A DNA stretch of 64,000 nucleotides from Poritiphilus flavus (GTDB taxonomy: Bacteria > Bacteroidota > Bacteroidia > Flavobacteriales > Flavobacteriaceae), in contig NZ_WXYO01000006.1 of NCBI RefSeq assembly GCF_009901585.1, forward strand, positions 124,001 through 188,000. The letters are read 5' to 3'. Below, in pieces: positions 8,488 to 16,745 of this stretch. The notes beneath the pieces were generated by a model. That model ran no database searches. It saw only the letters and a program-made list of their open reading frames with translations, and had not been told where the DNA came from. The position numbers and the translations under genes were made by a program. Position 1 is the stretch's first letter, and each line of letters starts with the position of its first letter.

Positions 8488-9403
8488 AATTGCTACTCAA
8501 AGAAGTTTTGTATTGGGAGACAAATGGCTTTATTACAAAATATATACAGGCCCAAAAACCTCAGACCTTATCCTTACAGAGGTCTTTTTTCCAATTATCT
8601 CATCCTTGTTAAGGGACAAAATAATAGATAAATGGTTCTTTATCAGATATTCGGACCCGGAACACCATTTAAGAATTAGATTTCACTATAACGAACCTGA
8701 TAAGATTGCATATATAATCAATCTTTTATCTCCCCCTTTAACAGATTTGATAAATCAAGATATGGTATGGAAAATACAGACAGATACCTATGAAAGGGAA
8801 TTGCGACGATATGGCGAAAATACAATGGACTTGGCTGAGTTGATTTTTTTCCATGATAGCCAGATGGTATTAAAATTTCTTAGCTTTCTTGAAAGCGATG
8901 GACATGAAGAATTGCGATGGTTGTTTAGTTTATTGGCCATAGATTCGTTCTTAACAACTTTTAATTTCGGAAAGCACGAAAAATATTCCTTGTTACAGAA
9001 AATCCGAACTGGATTTGCGGAGGAATTCGCGATGTCCAGATCATTAAAAAAGCAATTGGATAAAAAGTATAGAGAGGCACGAGAAAAGATTGAAAGCTTT
9101 ATGGATTTAAATTCTGAGTCAAAGCCAAAGTATGCAATTATTATACAGATTTTAGAAGATAAAAGTTTGAAAATTAAAGCTACCGCAGCTAAAATACTCG
9201 AACATGAAGAGAGACGTACTTTACAACAGGATATCGAGAAACTCATGGGTAGTTTTATCCATATGTTTATGAACAGATTATTCAAATCAAAAAATCGAAT
9301 GCACGAATTGGTTTGTTACGACTTTTTGTGCCGATATTATAAATCCTCTATTGCTAGAAGCGAAATGTCAAGGCAGAAATCAAAACTTGGAATCCTATTG
9401 TGA
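8480..9403 (+). CDS. Lantibiotic dehydratase, elimination part (thiopeptide-type SpaB_C domain protein)
   Basis: This 307-residue protein should eliminate glutamate from glutamylated Ser/Thr to give dehydro-residues. The family hallmark 'FIRYSDPEHHLRIRFHY' is at about 54-70; Arg65 and Arg67 correspond to the elimination-site arginines of NisB (Arg784, Arg786). A 'TYERELRRYG' segment near 100 is also typical. Start choice: the reading frame is open upstream to 8390, but ATG 8480 overlaps the end of the preceding gene in ATGGATAA, suggesting translational coupling, and gives the normal N-terminus. Together with the preceding protein (about 1050 residues in all) it rebuilds a full LanB. It is the last recognisable lan gene of the operon; 421 bp follow before the next gene. 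Confidence 0.93.
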   Translation: MDKIATQRSFVLGDKWLYYKIYTGPKTSDLILTEVFFPIISSLLRDKIIDKWFFIRYSDPEHHLRIRFHYNEPDKIAYIINLLSPPLTDLINQDMVWKIQTDTYERELRRYGENTMDLAELIFFHDSQMVLKFLSFLESDGHEELRWLFSLLAIDSFLTTFNFGKHEKYSLLQKIRTGFAEEFAMSRSLKKQLDKKYREAREKIESFMDLNSESKPKYAIIIQILEDKSLKIKATAAKILEHEERRTLQQDIEKLMGSFIHMFMNRLFKSKNRMHELVCYDFLCRYYKSSIARSEMSRQKSKLGILL

Positions 9404-9824
9404 GATTATACTAATCTTTCCAAACGATGGCACTTAAAAGTTAAAAATGAAACTATCCAGTTTTTTCTTGATAAGCCAATTGCTATCCGCTCTTAGCAAT
9501 ATCGAACTATGAATAATACGATTTGCCTTTTGCTTTAACATAAAACTCCTCGGCCGGATGTATAACAAACAGCAATAAAAAGCCAGTCCACGGCTCATAT
9601 ATTTCAAAATCATTTTGATAAAAATATGGCTGGTGACCCCTGGAACGAATTAAGGTCGAATAAGTAAAATTAAGTTGTACTGATTTATCTAAGCAATGCC
9701 AAAATATATTGTAGATTTATATAAAAATTTTCCTACATTATTGAGCTCAGTTTGATATAGTATAGGCAATTGGCGCTTTAAAATGTTCCTTTGACTAAAA
9801 TATTCAATTTAACTAATTCCGGTT
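9404..9824. other. 421-bp AT-rich spacer after lan operon
   Basis: No convincing gene is seen here. Only very short frames occur (for example a 13-residue frame near 9625). The spacer probably contains the terminator of the lan operon and the promoter of the S41 peptidase gene, but no strong hairpin or -7 box could be identified. Confidence 0.5.
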
Positions 9825-12116
9825 ATGAAATATTTCATTTTATCTCTTATTGCCATGATAGTCTGCCATATCTCTATAGCGCAGGATAGAAGGAATATTG
9901 AAAATTTAGTGACTTTCGCAAAAGTCTATGGTTATATAAAATATTTTCATCCTAGTGATGAGGCTTCTAGTTTAGATTGGAACAGTTTTTCTATTTATGG
10001 TGCAGAACAAATAATAAAATGTAGATCAACGGAAGAAACTGTTGAGGCCTTAAACAAATTGTTTAAACCTATAGCCCCTGGCGCCAAGTTTTACATAAGC
10101 AACAAAATTAATCCATATGATTTAGAGAAAATCACTCCCAAAAATCTAATCGGATATCAAACAACTTATTGGCAACACCGGGGAGTTCATCTTGGTATGA
10201 GCTATGATTACAACGACACATATCGCAGTGTCAGGGTGAATGCAAAAAAAATGATCTTTAAATCCGATGATTTTGGTCAATTGACAACCATAATTGATGC
10301 CCAAAAATATAAAGGAAAAAAAATTAGATACTCCGGATGGGTTAAGATGGAAAATGGATCAGATGGAACTGGACATTTAAGGTTTCAAACGCTCAATTCT
10401 GATGAAACAACAGGTTTTTTTGATAATATGAAAAACCAGCCTATTGTTGAAAATGTGTGGAAACAATATCAGATTGAAGGTATTGCTGATTCAACAGCCA
10501 AGTCTTTTATAATCGGATGTCAATTAAGAGGCAGGGGAACTCTTTATTTTGACAAAGTTGAATTGTCATATGAAGATAAGGGTAAATGGTTTTCCATACC
10601 CTTAGACCGAGGCGGATTTGAAACAGAAACTCTATATAAAGACAAAAGCTACGCTCGATGGGGCTACAGTGGAAAGGGGTATTCTTTTGCTATTTCTGAA
10701 AACGAGTCATCGGAAGGGTATAAATCCGCTAGAATAAAATTCACAGGTATTGTAGTTGGTGACAAAGAAAAGAAGCTTTATAGTAATGGCCCAAAATTTG
10801 GAGAATTGATTGAGAAGAAAGTTGGAGAAAACATTTTTTGTCAGATCCCTCTTGTATTATACTCAAACGAACAAAATACCTTTCCTCAAGCAAAAACCGA
10901 AGAGCTTGTAAAACTTCAAAAGGAGTTGGAAAACGACAATTATCTACCTGAAAATCTTGAATTCAGGCTGGGAAATGTGCTAAATGTCTATAACGTATTT
11001 CAACACTTTTTTCCCTATTTTAAGGAGGTAGGTGTTGATTGGGAGGCAGAATTAAGGAAAGCTCTTTTACGCTGTTATGATGACAAAACTGAAAAAGACC
11101 ATTTACAAACTCTTCAAAAATTTACTGCACCCTTGAAAGATGGTCATATAAATATTTCCAGAGGTAAAAAACCATATTATGCACTGCCTATTTCTTGGGA
11201 GTGGATTGAGGATAAGTTGGTAGTAACGCGGATACTTGATGCACAGATTCCAATAAATATTGGGGACGTAATTACTCATATTAATGGTATCAATTCTAAA
11301 GAATACTTTACGGAAATAAGATCGAGAATATCAGCTGGAACCAAAGGTTGGCTAGATCACATATCTACCACTACGAGTATTTACGGGGATAAAGATTCCC
11401 GTCTTATTGTTACTATCGGGGATAAAGAAATAGATCTCAGGAGAAAACCGGGTTCTTACCACGATGCAAGGTCTTTTAACCACTATAGACCTGCTTACAA
11501 AATTCTAAATGACTCCGTGATGTATCTCAATATTACCACAATTGAGATGGAAACAATTAATGAATTGATGCCCCAACTACAGAAAAGTAAGTCTATAATT
11601 TGCGATTTAAGAGGTTATCCAAATAAGAATCATGAATTCATAAGACATCTGCTCAAGTCCAATGATACTACGAAATCTTGGATGATGGTGCCGAAAATTA
11701 TTTATCCGGATCAGGAAAACTTATTGGGATATGAAGCACGCAATTGGATGGAAGTGATGAAAAGCAAAAAACCGTTCCTGGGAGACAAACAAGTAATTTT
11801 CATAACTAACGGCGAAGCCATTAGTTATGCGGAAAGTTATATGGGATATATTAAAGGGTATGAACTCGCCACAATAGTTGGCCAACCCACAGCAGGTACA
11901 AATGGCAATGCGAATTCTTTTGAACTACCTGGGGGATACGTAGTTACCTGGACCGGCATGAAAGTCGTTAAACACGATGGATCACAGCTCCATGCCATTG
12001 GGATTTTACCAGACATTTATGTAAATAAAACAATTCAGGGGCTTAAGTCGGGTAAAGATGAGTTTTTGGAAAAGGCTATTGAATTGACAAGGGAAAAAAG
12101 AGTCCATAGTCCTTAA
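9825..12116 (+). CDS. Secreted S41-family (tricorn/CtpA-like) peptidase
   Basis: This 763-residue protein has a signal peptide (about 1-20, 'LSLIAMIVCHISIAQ'). The N-terminal region carries 'FAKVYGYIKYFHPSDE', a segment typical of large Bacteroidota S41 proteins. Catalytic features are in the C-terminal half: His441 in 'LKDGHINIS', a PDZ-like part around 465-500 ('INIGDVITHINGIN'), and Ser667 in 'EAISYAES', followed by 'IVGQPTAGTNGNA'. The lysine used by bacterial CtpA is not present at the 'PTAG' site, so it is nearer to the Ser/His S41B type. It follows the lanthipeptide operon and may process, trim or destroy the peptide outside the cell, but this link is only positional; these proteins also occur alone in Flavobacteria. 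Confidence 0.85.
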   Translation: MKYFILSLIAMIVCHISIAQDRRNIENLVTFAKVYGYIKYFHPSDEASSLDWNSFSIYGAEQIIKCRSTEETVEALNKLFKPIAPGAKFYISNKINPYDLEKITPKNLIGYQTTYWQHRGVHLGMSYDYNDTYRSVRVNAKKMIFKSDDFGQLTTIIDAQKYKGKKIRYSGWVKMENGSDGTGHLRFQTLNSDETTGFFDNMKNQPIVENVWKQYQIEGIADSTAKSFIIGCQLRGRGTLYFDKVELSYEDKGKWFSIPLDRGGFETETLYKDKSYARWGYSGKGYSFAISENESSEGYKSARIKFTGIVVGDKEKKLYSNGPKFGELIEKKVGENIFCQIPLVLYSNEQNTFPQAKTEELVKLQKELENDNYLPENLEFRLGNVLNVYNVFQHFFPYFKEVGVDWEAELRKALLRCYDDKTEKDHLQTLQKFTAPLKDGHINISRGKKPYYALPISWEWIEDKLVVTRILDAQIPINIGDVITHINGINSKEYFTEIRSRISAGTKGWLDHISTTTSIYGDKDSRLIVTIGDKEIDLRRKPGSYHDARSFNHYRPAYKILNDSVMYLNITTIEMETINELMPQLQKSKSIICDLRGYPNKNHEFIRHLLKSNDTTKSWMMVPKIIYPDQENLLGYEARNWMEVMKSKKPFLGDKQVIFITNGEAISYAESYMGYIKGYELATIVGQPTAGTNGNANSFELPGGYVVTWTGMKVVKHDGSQLHAIGILPDIYVNKTIQGLKSGKDEFLEKAIELTREKRVHSP

Positions 12117-12384
12117 AGGATTCGTTGTGATTTTGATATAATGACACTTTTGGCAATGAGAAGCTAAAAGAGATTAACCTGAAACGTTGGGCTAAAATTG
12201 TACTCAGTTACCCTGATTAATTTCAAGGCTGAGTTATGTTCGTTTAAAGGGTTTTTTCATGTGCCCTTAATACCATAAATCCATTTACCGGTTAAAATAA
12301 AATTCGCAAAAAATAGAAAACCATAGTCGGTAGAAATTTTTGATCACCTGGTTAAAATTTAGAAGACCTTGAGACAATCGTATT

Positions 12385-13266
12385 ATGAAATTAGTTCAAA
12401 GCTTTTGGAGTAAGCCTTTTTTGGGAAATTCAACGGGCAGTTTGCTAAGCCGAAACAATGGTGGCTGGCTAAATTCCAAATGTTTTTATATGTCCTGGGC
12501 ATTGAGCTGTTTGCAATTAAGAAAAATTTACCCCGATATGAACCTGGAACTGGTCACAGATTCATTCGGAAAAAAACTGCTCATCAACAGGCTAAAACTT
12601 CCTTACGACCAGGTTCATTTAGAATTGGATCCTTTGAGTCGTTTTAGCGAAAGTCTTTGGGCTATAGGAAAAATTAAAACCTATAGTATTCAAAGTAGTC
12701 CGTTTATTCATGTTGATGGTGATGTATTTATATGGGATGACGTGCTTTCCAATTTATTCAAATCTGATCTTTGCGTTCAAAGTATTGATAGGCAAGCCAG
12801 ATATTACGCCCGTACCTCTAAGAAGATCATAGATCTTTTTGGATATATTCCTGATGACCTTTTAGACCACTTAAAATCCAAACAAATATTCGGTGTTAAT
12901 GCTGGAGTTATCGGAGGATCTAATATAGAATTCTTTAAAAATTATACATCTTTTGCAATGAGTTTTGTAAACAAAAATATTGGGGCTCTTAAATATTTAG
13001 ATCAGGAATATTTCAATATGTTTTATGAACAGTTTTTATTCTCTTTTTGGCAAAGAAAAAATAAGTTGAAACTCACAACTCTATTCGACAATTTAAGTGC
13101 AGATTTCAATGAGATAGTTGATATGACAATGATTCCAATTCAAAAATACAATCACATTGTTGGTTTGGCTAAATCTAATATAATTATCAACGAACAAGTT
13201 TGCCTGAGATTGGCAATAGATTATCCGGTTTACTATGAACGCATAAACAATATGGATTTTGGATAA
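12385..13266 (+). CDS. DUF6734-like glycosyltransferase-type protein
   Basis: This 293-residue protein lacks signal or membrane segments. It resembles the Bacteroidota family annotated as DUF6734: 'FWSKPF', 'GGWLNSKCFYMSWALS', 'LELVTDSFGK', 'LSRFSESLWAIGKIKTY' and 'SPFIHVDGDVFIWDD'. The DGD at about 115-117 looks like the metal/nucleotide-sugar motif (DxD) of GT-A glycosyltransferases, and 'FGVNAGVIGG' matches an acceptor-loop pattern of such enzymes. A sugar-transfer role is therefore inferred, not shown. It overlaps the following gene by 8 bp and sits with a second glycosyltransferase-like gene, so the three may act together. Base composition is low in GC like the rest of the island. Confidence 0.7.
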   Translation: MKLVQSFWSKPFLGNSTGSLLSRNNGGWLNSKCFYMSWALSCLQLRKIYPDMNLELVTDSFGKKLLINRLKLPYDQVHLELDPLSRFSESLWAIGKIKTYSIQSSPFIHVDGDVFIWDDVLSNLFKSDLCVQSIDRQARYYARTSKKIIDLFGYIPDDLLDHLKSKQIFGVNAGVIGGSNIEFFKNYTSFAMSFVNKNIGALKYLDQEYFNMFYEQFLFSFWQRKNKLKLTTLFDNLSADFNEIVDMTMIPIQKYNHIVGLAKSNIIINEQVCLRLAIDYPVYYERINNMDFG

Positions 13267-13876
13267 AAAAAGATTTGAAAGGAGTAGGGTTTTTGCACGT
13301 AAAAATGATCTAATCTTTGAAGATCAATTAAGCCGATATTTGGATAACAGAACCAAAAAAAAAGCGAAACATCTTAAGAATAATGATGTTTTATTGTTAA
13401 TGTTGAATGACCTGATTAATATAGAGTTTCAATCTGGTTGCCTGGACCTACGCGCTAATTTCCAAATGCGATGGATATCTGACATTAAGAAATTTAGCGA
13501 AGCCTTAAAAAAGAATCAGATGAATACACTAAGCCTTAGTTATAAATTCAATCCGTCAGTAAATGTTTTTAAGCCCAAATTTAAATGGCCCCTTAATGAT
13601 ATTGATTTTCGCGAGGGTTTAACAACTGTTGAAAGTAATGAAGAGGGACATCTAATCTTTCAAAAAGCCACAATTTTCAATCAAGTATTTGAGAGTTATT
13701 TAAAAGGATGGGATCTCTTAATTTTTGATTTCAAAAATTTTGATCACTGGGTAAGCGGGAACGAAATTCTTGAAAATCTGAGTTTTAAAAGTAACGATCG
13801 AGATATGGTCATAGTGAAATTGATTAATTTTTTTGCTAGGCATGTTGTTTACTTTAATTCTTTAATTGTGAAATAG
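13259..13876 (+). CDS. Protein of unknown function, coupled to DUF6734-like gene
   Basis: I do not recognise this 205-residue protein. It starts with TTG at 13259, overlapping the end of the preceding gene in TTGGATAA; no in-frame ATG lies near the start, and a stop-coupled start explains the unusual codon. It has no signal peptide or membrane helix. The N-terminus is rich in Lys/Arg ('RTKKKAKHLKNND', about 32-44); the rest is mixed alpha/beta with many Phe, Asn and Asp residues ('GWDLLIFDFKNFDHWVSG' around 150-167). Its place between two glycosyltransferase-like genes suggests a helper or modifying role in the same pathway. Confidence 0.65.
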   Translation: MDKKRFERSRVFARKNDLIFEDQLSRYLDNRTKKKAKHLKNNDVLLLMLNDLINIEFQSGCLDLRANFQMRWISDIKKFSEALKKNQMNTLSLSYKFNPSVNVFKPKFKWPLNDIDFREGLTTVESNEEGHLIFQKATIFNQVFESYLKGWDLLIFDFKNFDHWVSGNEILENLSFKSNDRDMVIVKLINFFARHVVYFNSLIVK

Positions 13877-14128
13877 TTGAAAGTAAAAACTATTCATAAC
13901 AGTTCAAGGATTAAGGATCATTTTACATACATAATATCCAGATCATATATGACATTTTAGCGAATTATAGACCTTTTTGATTATAGGTAGTTAATAAAGT
14001 CCGCAATTAAATTACTCTCTTTATCACTACCCATAAATTCAATATTACACTTTTTGTTCTACCGGGTCTGATTTGATAGCCTGAGTTATTCCAAAATTTT
14101 TATGAAAGTTCATGCAGGTAAAAACAGA

Positions 14129-15343
14129 ATGAAGAAAATTAAACTAATTAATTGCTATTTCGGAAGTTTCCCCTGGTACTTTAAGCTTTTTCTTAAATCC
14201 TGCTGTTCTAACCCCACCATAGAATTTTTAATTTTTTCGGACCACAATTACGAAGGTGTTTTACCCAAGAATGTGGAGATTATCTACTATACATTAAATG
14301 ATTTTATCAGAGATGCTGAGGAGGTATTGGACTGCAAAATAAATATAAAAAGTGCTTATAAACTATGCGATTTTAAACCTGCTTATGGAGTCATTTTTTC
14401 AGACTATTTGAAGGCATTTGATTTTTGGGGAATATGTGATATAGATGTGATATTGGGGAGAATTAGGAATTTTTTTCCAGATGAGCTTTTGGACAAATAT
14501 GACGTATTCTCTGTTAACAGGGACTATCCATCTGGATTTTTCATGCTTTTCAAAAATGAGACAAAATCGAATATGCTCTTTTCAAAAAGCAAGGATTATT
14601 TGGAAGTTTTCAAATCTGATAAACACTACTGTTTTGATGAATGCAATTTTAAACATGATTTGCTGAGAATGGGAAAAGATATATTTAGTGTTAATTGTGA
14701 TATTGAGAGCATGCACCATGTATTGAAAAATGAACAGAGCACTAATGCGATTAAAACATCCTTTAGGATGTTGGCCATAGAAAGTTTACCTGGAAATCTT
14801 GAATGGAATAATGGAATATTAATTTATAGCTCTGAATATGAGGCGCTGCTTTACCATTTAATTGATTTTAAATCAAATATTTATACAAAAAAATACCTGA
14901 AATCCAATATTTCGGATAGATTTTTCATCCATAAGCATCTCATTACCAACAAGCATAAATCTCATTTTCAAATAGCCATAATATATTTTTATTATGAAAA
15001 ATTCTATCCATTTCTACGAGGCCTAATTCGTAACATGGACTTTTATATTTCTTATCTTATTCCTGGATTCAGTTCTGCTCCGCGAGTTGAGGGGAAATAC
15101 AAATTTTGGAACACTGTTGTTTCTATTAAAAAGAACGAAACTAAAGAATATATACTATCCTTAACTAATTCGAATCAGTCATATCCTGTTCATTTTTCAG
15201 TTTTTAATAGTAAAACTCTTTTTATCAGGAGTAAACCGAATATTGAATTAAAAATATGTGAAACTACCGAAGGCTTCATAACCAAAATCGTTTGGACAAA
15301 CAAAAAAGGACTCCAAAGGGTTTATGAAATTATCAAAGATTAA
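14129..15343 (+). CDS. DUF6625-like glycosyltransferase family protein
   Basis: This protein of about 404 residues resembles the DUF6625 family: 'KLINCYFGSFPWYFKLFL', 'SAYKLCDFKPAYGVIFSDYL', 'FWGICDIDVILGRIRNFF' and 'YDVFSVNRDYPSGFFMLF'. The 'CDIDVILG' segment carries a DxD that in GT-A glycosyltransferases holds the nucleotide sugar and metal. It has no signal peptide and is probably cytoplasmic. Start: ATG 14102 is also in frame, but 14129 gives the usual 'MKKIKLINCYFG' N-terminus. The C-terminal 130 residues are Lys/Tyr/Phe-rich and not recognised. It may glycosylate the lanthipeptide, or a cell-surface polymer; the sequence does not decide between these. Confidence 0.75.
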   Translation: MKKIKLINCYFGSFPWYFKLFLKSCCSNPTIEFLIFSDHNYEGVLPKNVEIIYYTLNDFIRDAEEVLDCKINIKSAYKLCDFKPAYGVIFSDYLKAFDFWGICDIDVILGRIRNFFPDELLDKYDVFSVNRDYPSGFFMLFKNETKSNMLFSKSKDYLEVFKSDKHYCFDECNFKHDLLRMGKDIFSVNCDIESMHHVLKNEQSTNAIKTSFRMLAIESLPGNLEWNNGILIYSSEYEALLYHLIDFKSNIYTKKYLKSNISDRFFIHKHLITNKHKSHFQIAIIYFYYEKFYPFLRGLIRNMDFYISYLIPGFSSAPRVEGKYKFWNTVVSIKKNETKEYILSLTNSNQSYPVHFSVFNSKTLFIRSKPNIELKICETTEGFITKIVWTNKKGLQRVYEIIKD

Positions 15344-15776
15344 ATGGCAAAACTCTAAGTGTTAAAGTACATAGATCCTAAGTGAAATGACCATATTACA
15401 TTATTCCTCTAAATTCCCTCATTGCGAAATGAATGGAAGTAAAAATTTTCAAACAACAATAAACAATTCCATAATTAATCAGTGAAATTGGATGCTCAAA
15501 CTGCCGTAGCTCATGGATTATATGTTTTTTACAAAAAGTCTTAGGCTATTGGCGTAACAATTCTATAGTCTTTCATCTTAATGTTGATATGAAAATCATA
15601 ACAAAAAACATTATGGTGCCGGTATTTTGTCATTTTCTCATACATTCTTCTTACCAAACAAAAGTGTATACAAAGCACTATTATACAGAAAGTTGATATT
15701 GCGCATTGTGATCCAATCAAAACAGAAATATTCAAGTTTGTATAGAAAGCTAGTCGATATTTAGTAATGTTGAATA
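15344..15776. other. 433-bp AT-rich spacer at right edge of island
   Basis: No convincing gene is present. A 64-codon frame on the minus strand (15541-15735) has no recognisable features. The spacer separates the AT-rich glycosyltransferase-like gene from the LytTR gene, and is the likely right boundary zone of the island. No tRNA, integrase or clear attachment repeat is visible. Confidence 0.5.
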
Positions 15777-16610
15777 ATGATAAGTTTTTTACACAAGCAA
15801 ATATCTTTCAACTCCCGCTTTAAAAACCAATTGGCGATTGCCCTTATCCTGGGTGGTATACTCGCACTTATCATGATCTTTTTGGGACCCTTTGATACGG
15901 ATCGATTTCAATCAAATTATAAAAACCTGATACTCGGTGGCTTTGGTGTCTTGTTTTCAATATTCTATGTAATCAATGCAAGGCTGGAAAGCTGGTGGTA
16001 TACTGCAAATCATAAAAAATGGACGATCAAAAATGAGGTTATCGCCTTCCTTACTTTAATGCTGATTTCGAGTATCCCCATTCATTTCTATAATCAAGTC
16101 TTTCTTAATGAATTTTTCAATCAGGATTATAGAACAAATCAATATTTACAGCATGGACTGTGGTTTATCCGCACCTCCATCATCCCAATAATGCTCATAC
16201 TACTCCCTTTTTATATTTATTTCAGAAGCAGGTTTGGAGAATTAATTAGTCCGAGATCTTTGAATGAAATTGAATTATCCGGTATAAACAAAGGGGAAAA
16301 ACTGCTGATTCAAAATGAAGAATTATTGTTTGTCAAATCCTCTGAGAATTATGTTGAGATCTTTTATGAAAAAGGCAGCCAGGTTAAACATGAAACCTTC
16401 CGTAACACCTTAAGCGAAATAAACAGGCAGGCAGCATTTTTAAAGCGATGTCATAGATCTTACCTCGTAAACATTTCCAATATAAAAAGGGTAAAAGGAA
16501 ATTCACAAAACGCGAAAATAGAGTTTCATCAGCATGGGTTGGATATACCACTCTCTAACACCTACTATAAATCCATAAAATCCTCCTTGGCTATTCATCC
16601 CAAAATCTAA
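15777..16610 (+). CDS. Membrane-anchored LytTR-family transcriptional regulator
   Basis: This 277-residue protein has four hydrophobic segments in its N-terminal half (about 20-40, 52-66, 88-105 and 130-150), then a LytTR DNA-binding domain at about 172-277 ('LLFVKSSENYVEIFYE', 'CHRSYLVNISNIKRVKGN'). It has no receiver domain, so it is a one-component or membrane-signal regulator of a type common in Bacteroidota. It is nearly identical over its last third to the fragment at 1-242. It is followed after 135 bp by an S41-like protein that it might control. Start ATG 15777 gives a short polar N-terminus before the first helix. Confidence 0.9.
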   Translation: MISFLHKQISFNSRFKNQLAIALILGGILALIMIFLGPFDTDRFQSNYKNLILGGFGVLFSIFYVINARLESWWYTANHKKWTIKNEVIAFLTLMLISSIPIHFYNQVFLNEFFNQDYRTNQYLQHGLWFIRTSIIPIMLILLPFYIYFRSRFGELISPRSLNEIELSGINKGEKLLIQNEELLFVKSSENYVEIFYEKGSQVKHETFRNTLSEINRQAAFLKRCHRSYLVNISNIKRVKGNSQNAKIEFHQHGLDIPLSNTYYKSIKSSLAIHPKI

Positions 16611-16745
16611 GATTTAAGCCCAAATAGTGCTGTTTCATCACTAAGTATACCTACTCGTCACTCTTTTCCATAGCGTTTTAGTTTTTAGATTCTCTTTGAG
16701 GGAAAAATTCAATTTTCTTATTGAAATCAATCCTAAAAATGAATC

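Noticed and set aside
15541-15735. 64-codon frame on the minus strand beyond the glycosyltransferase-like gene
   Set aside because: No family features, lies in AT-rich spacer, no spacing to a neighbour.
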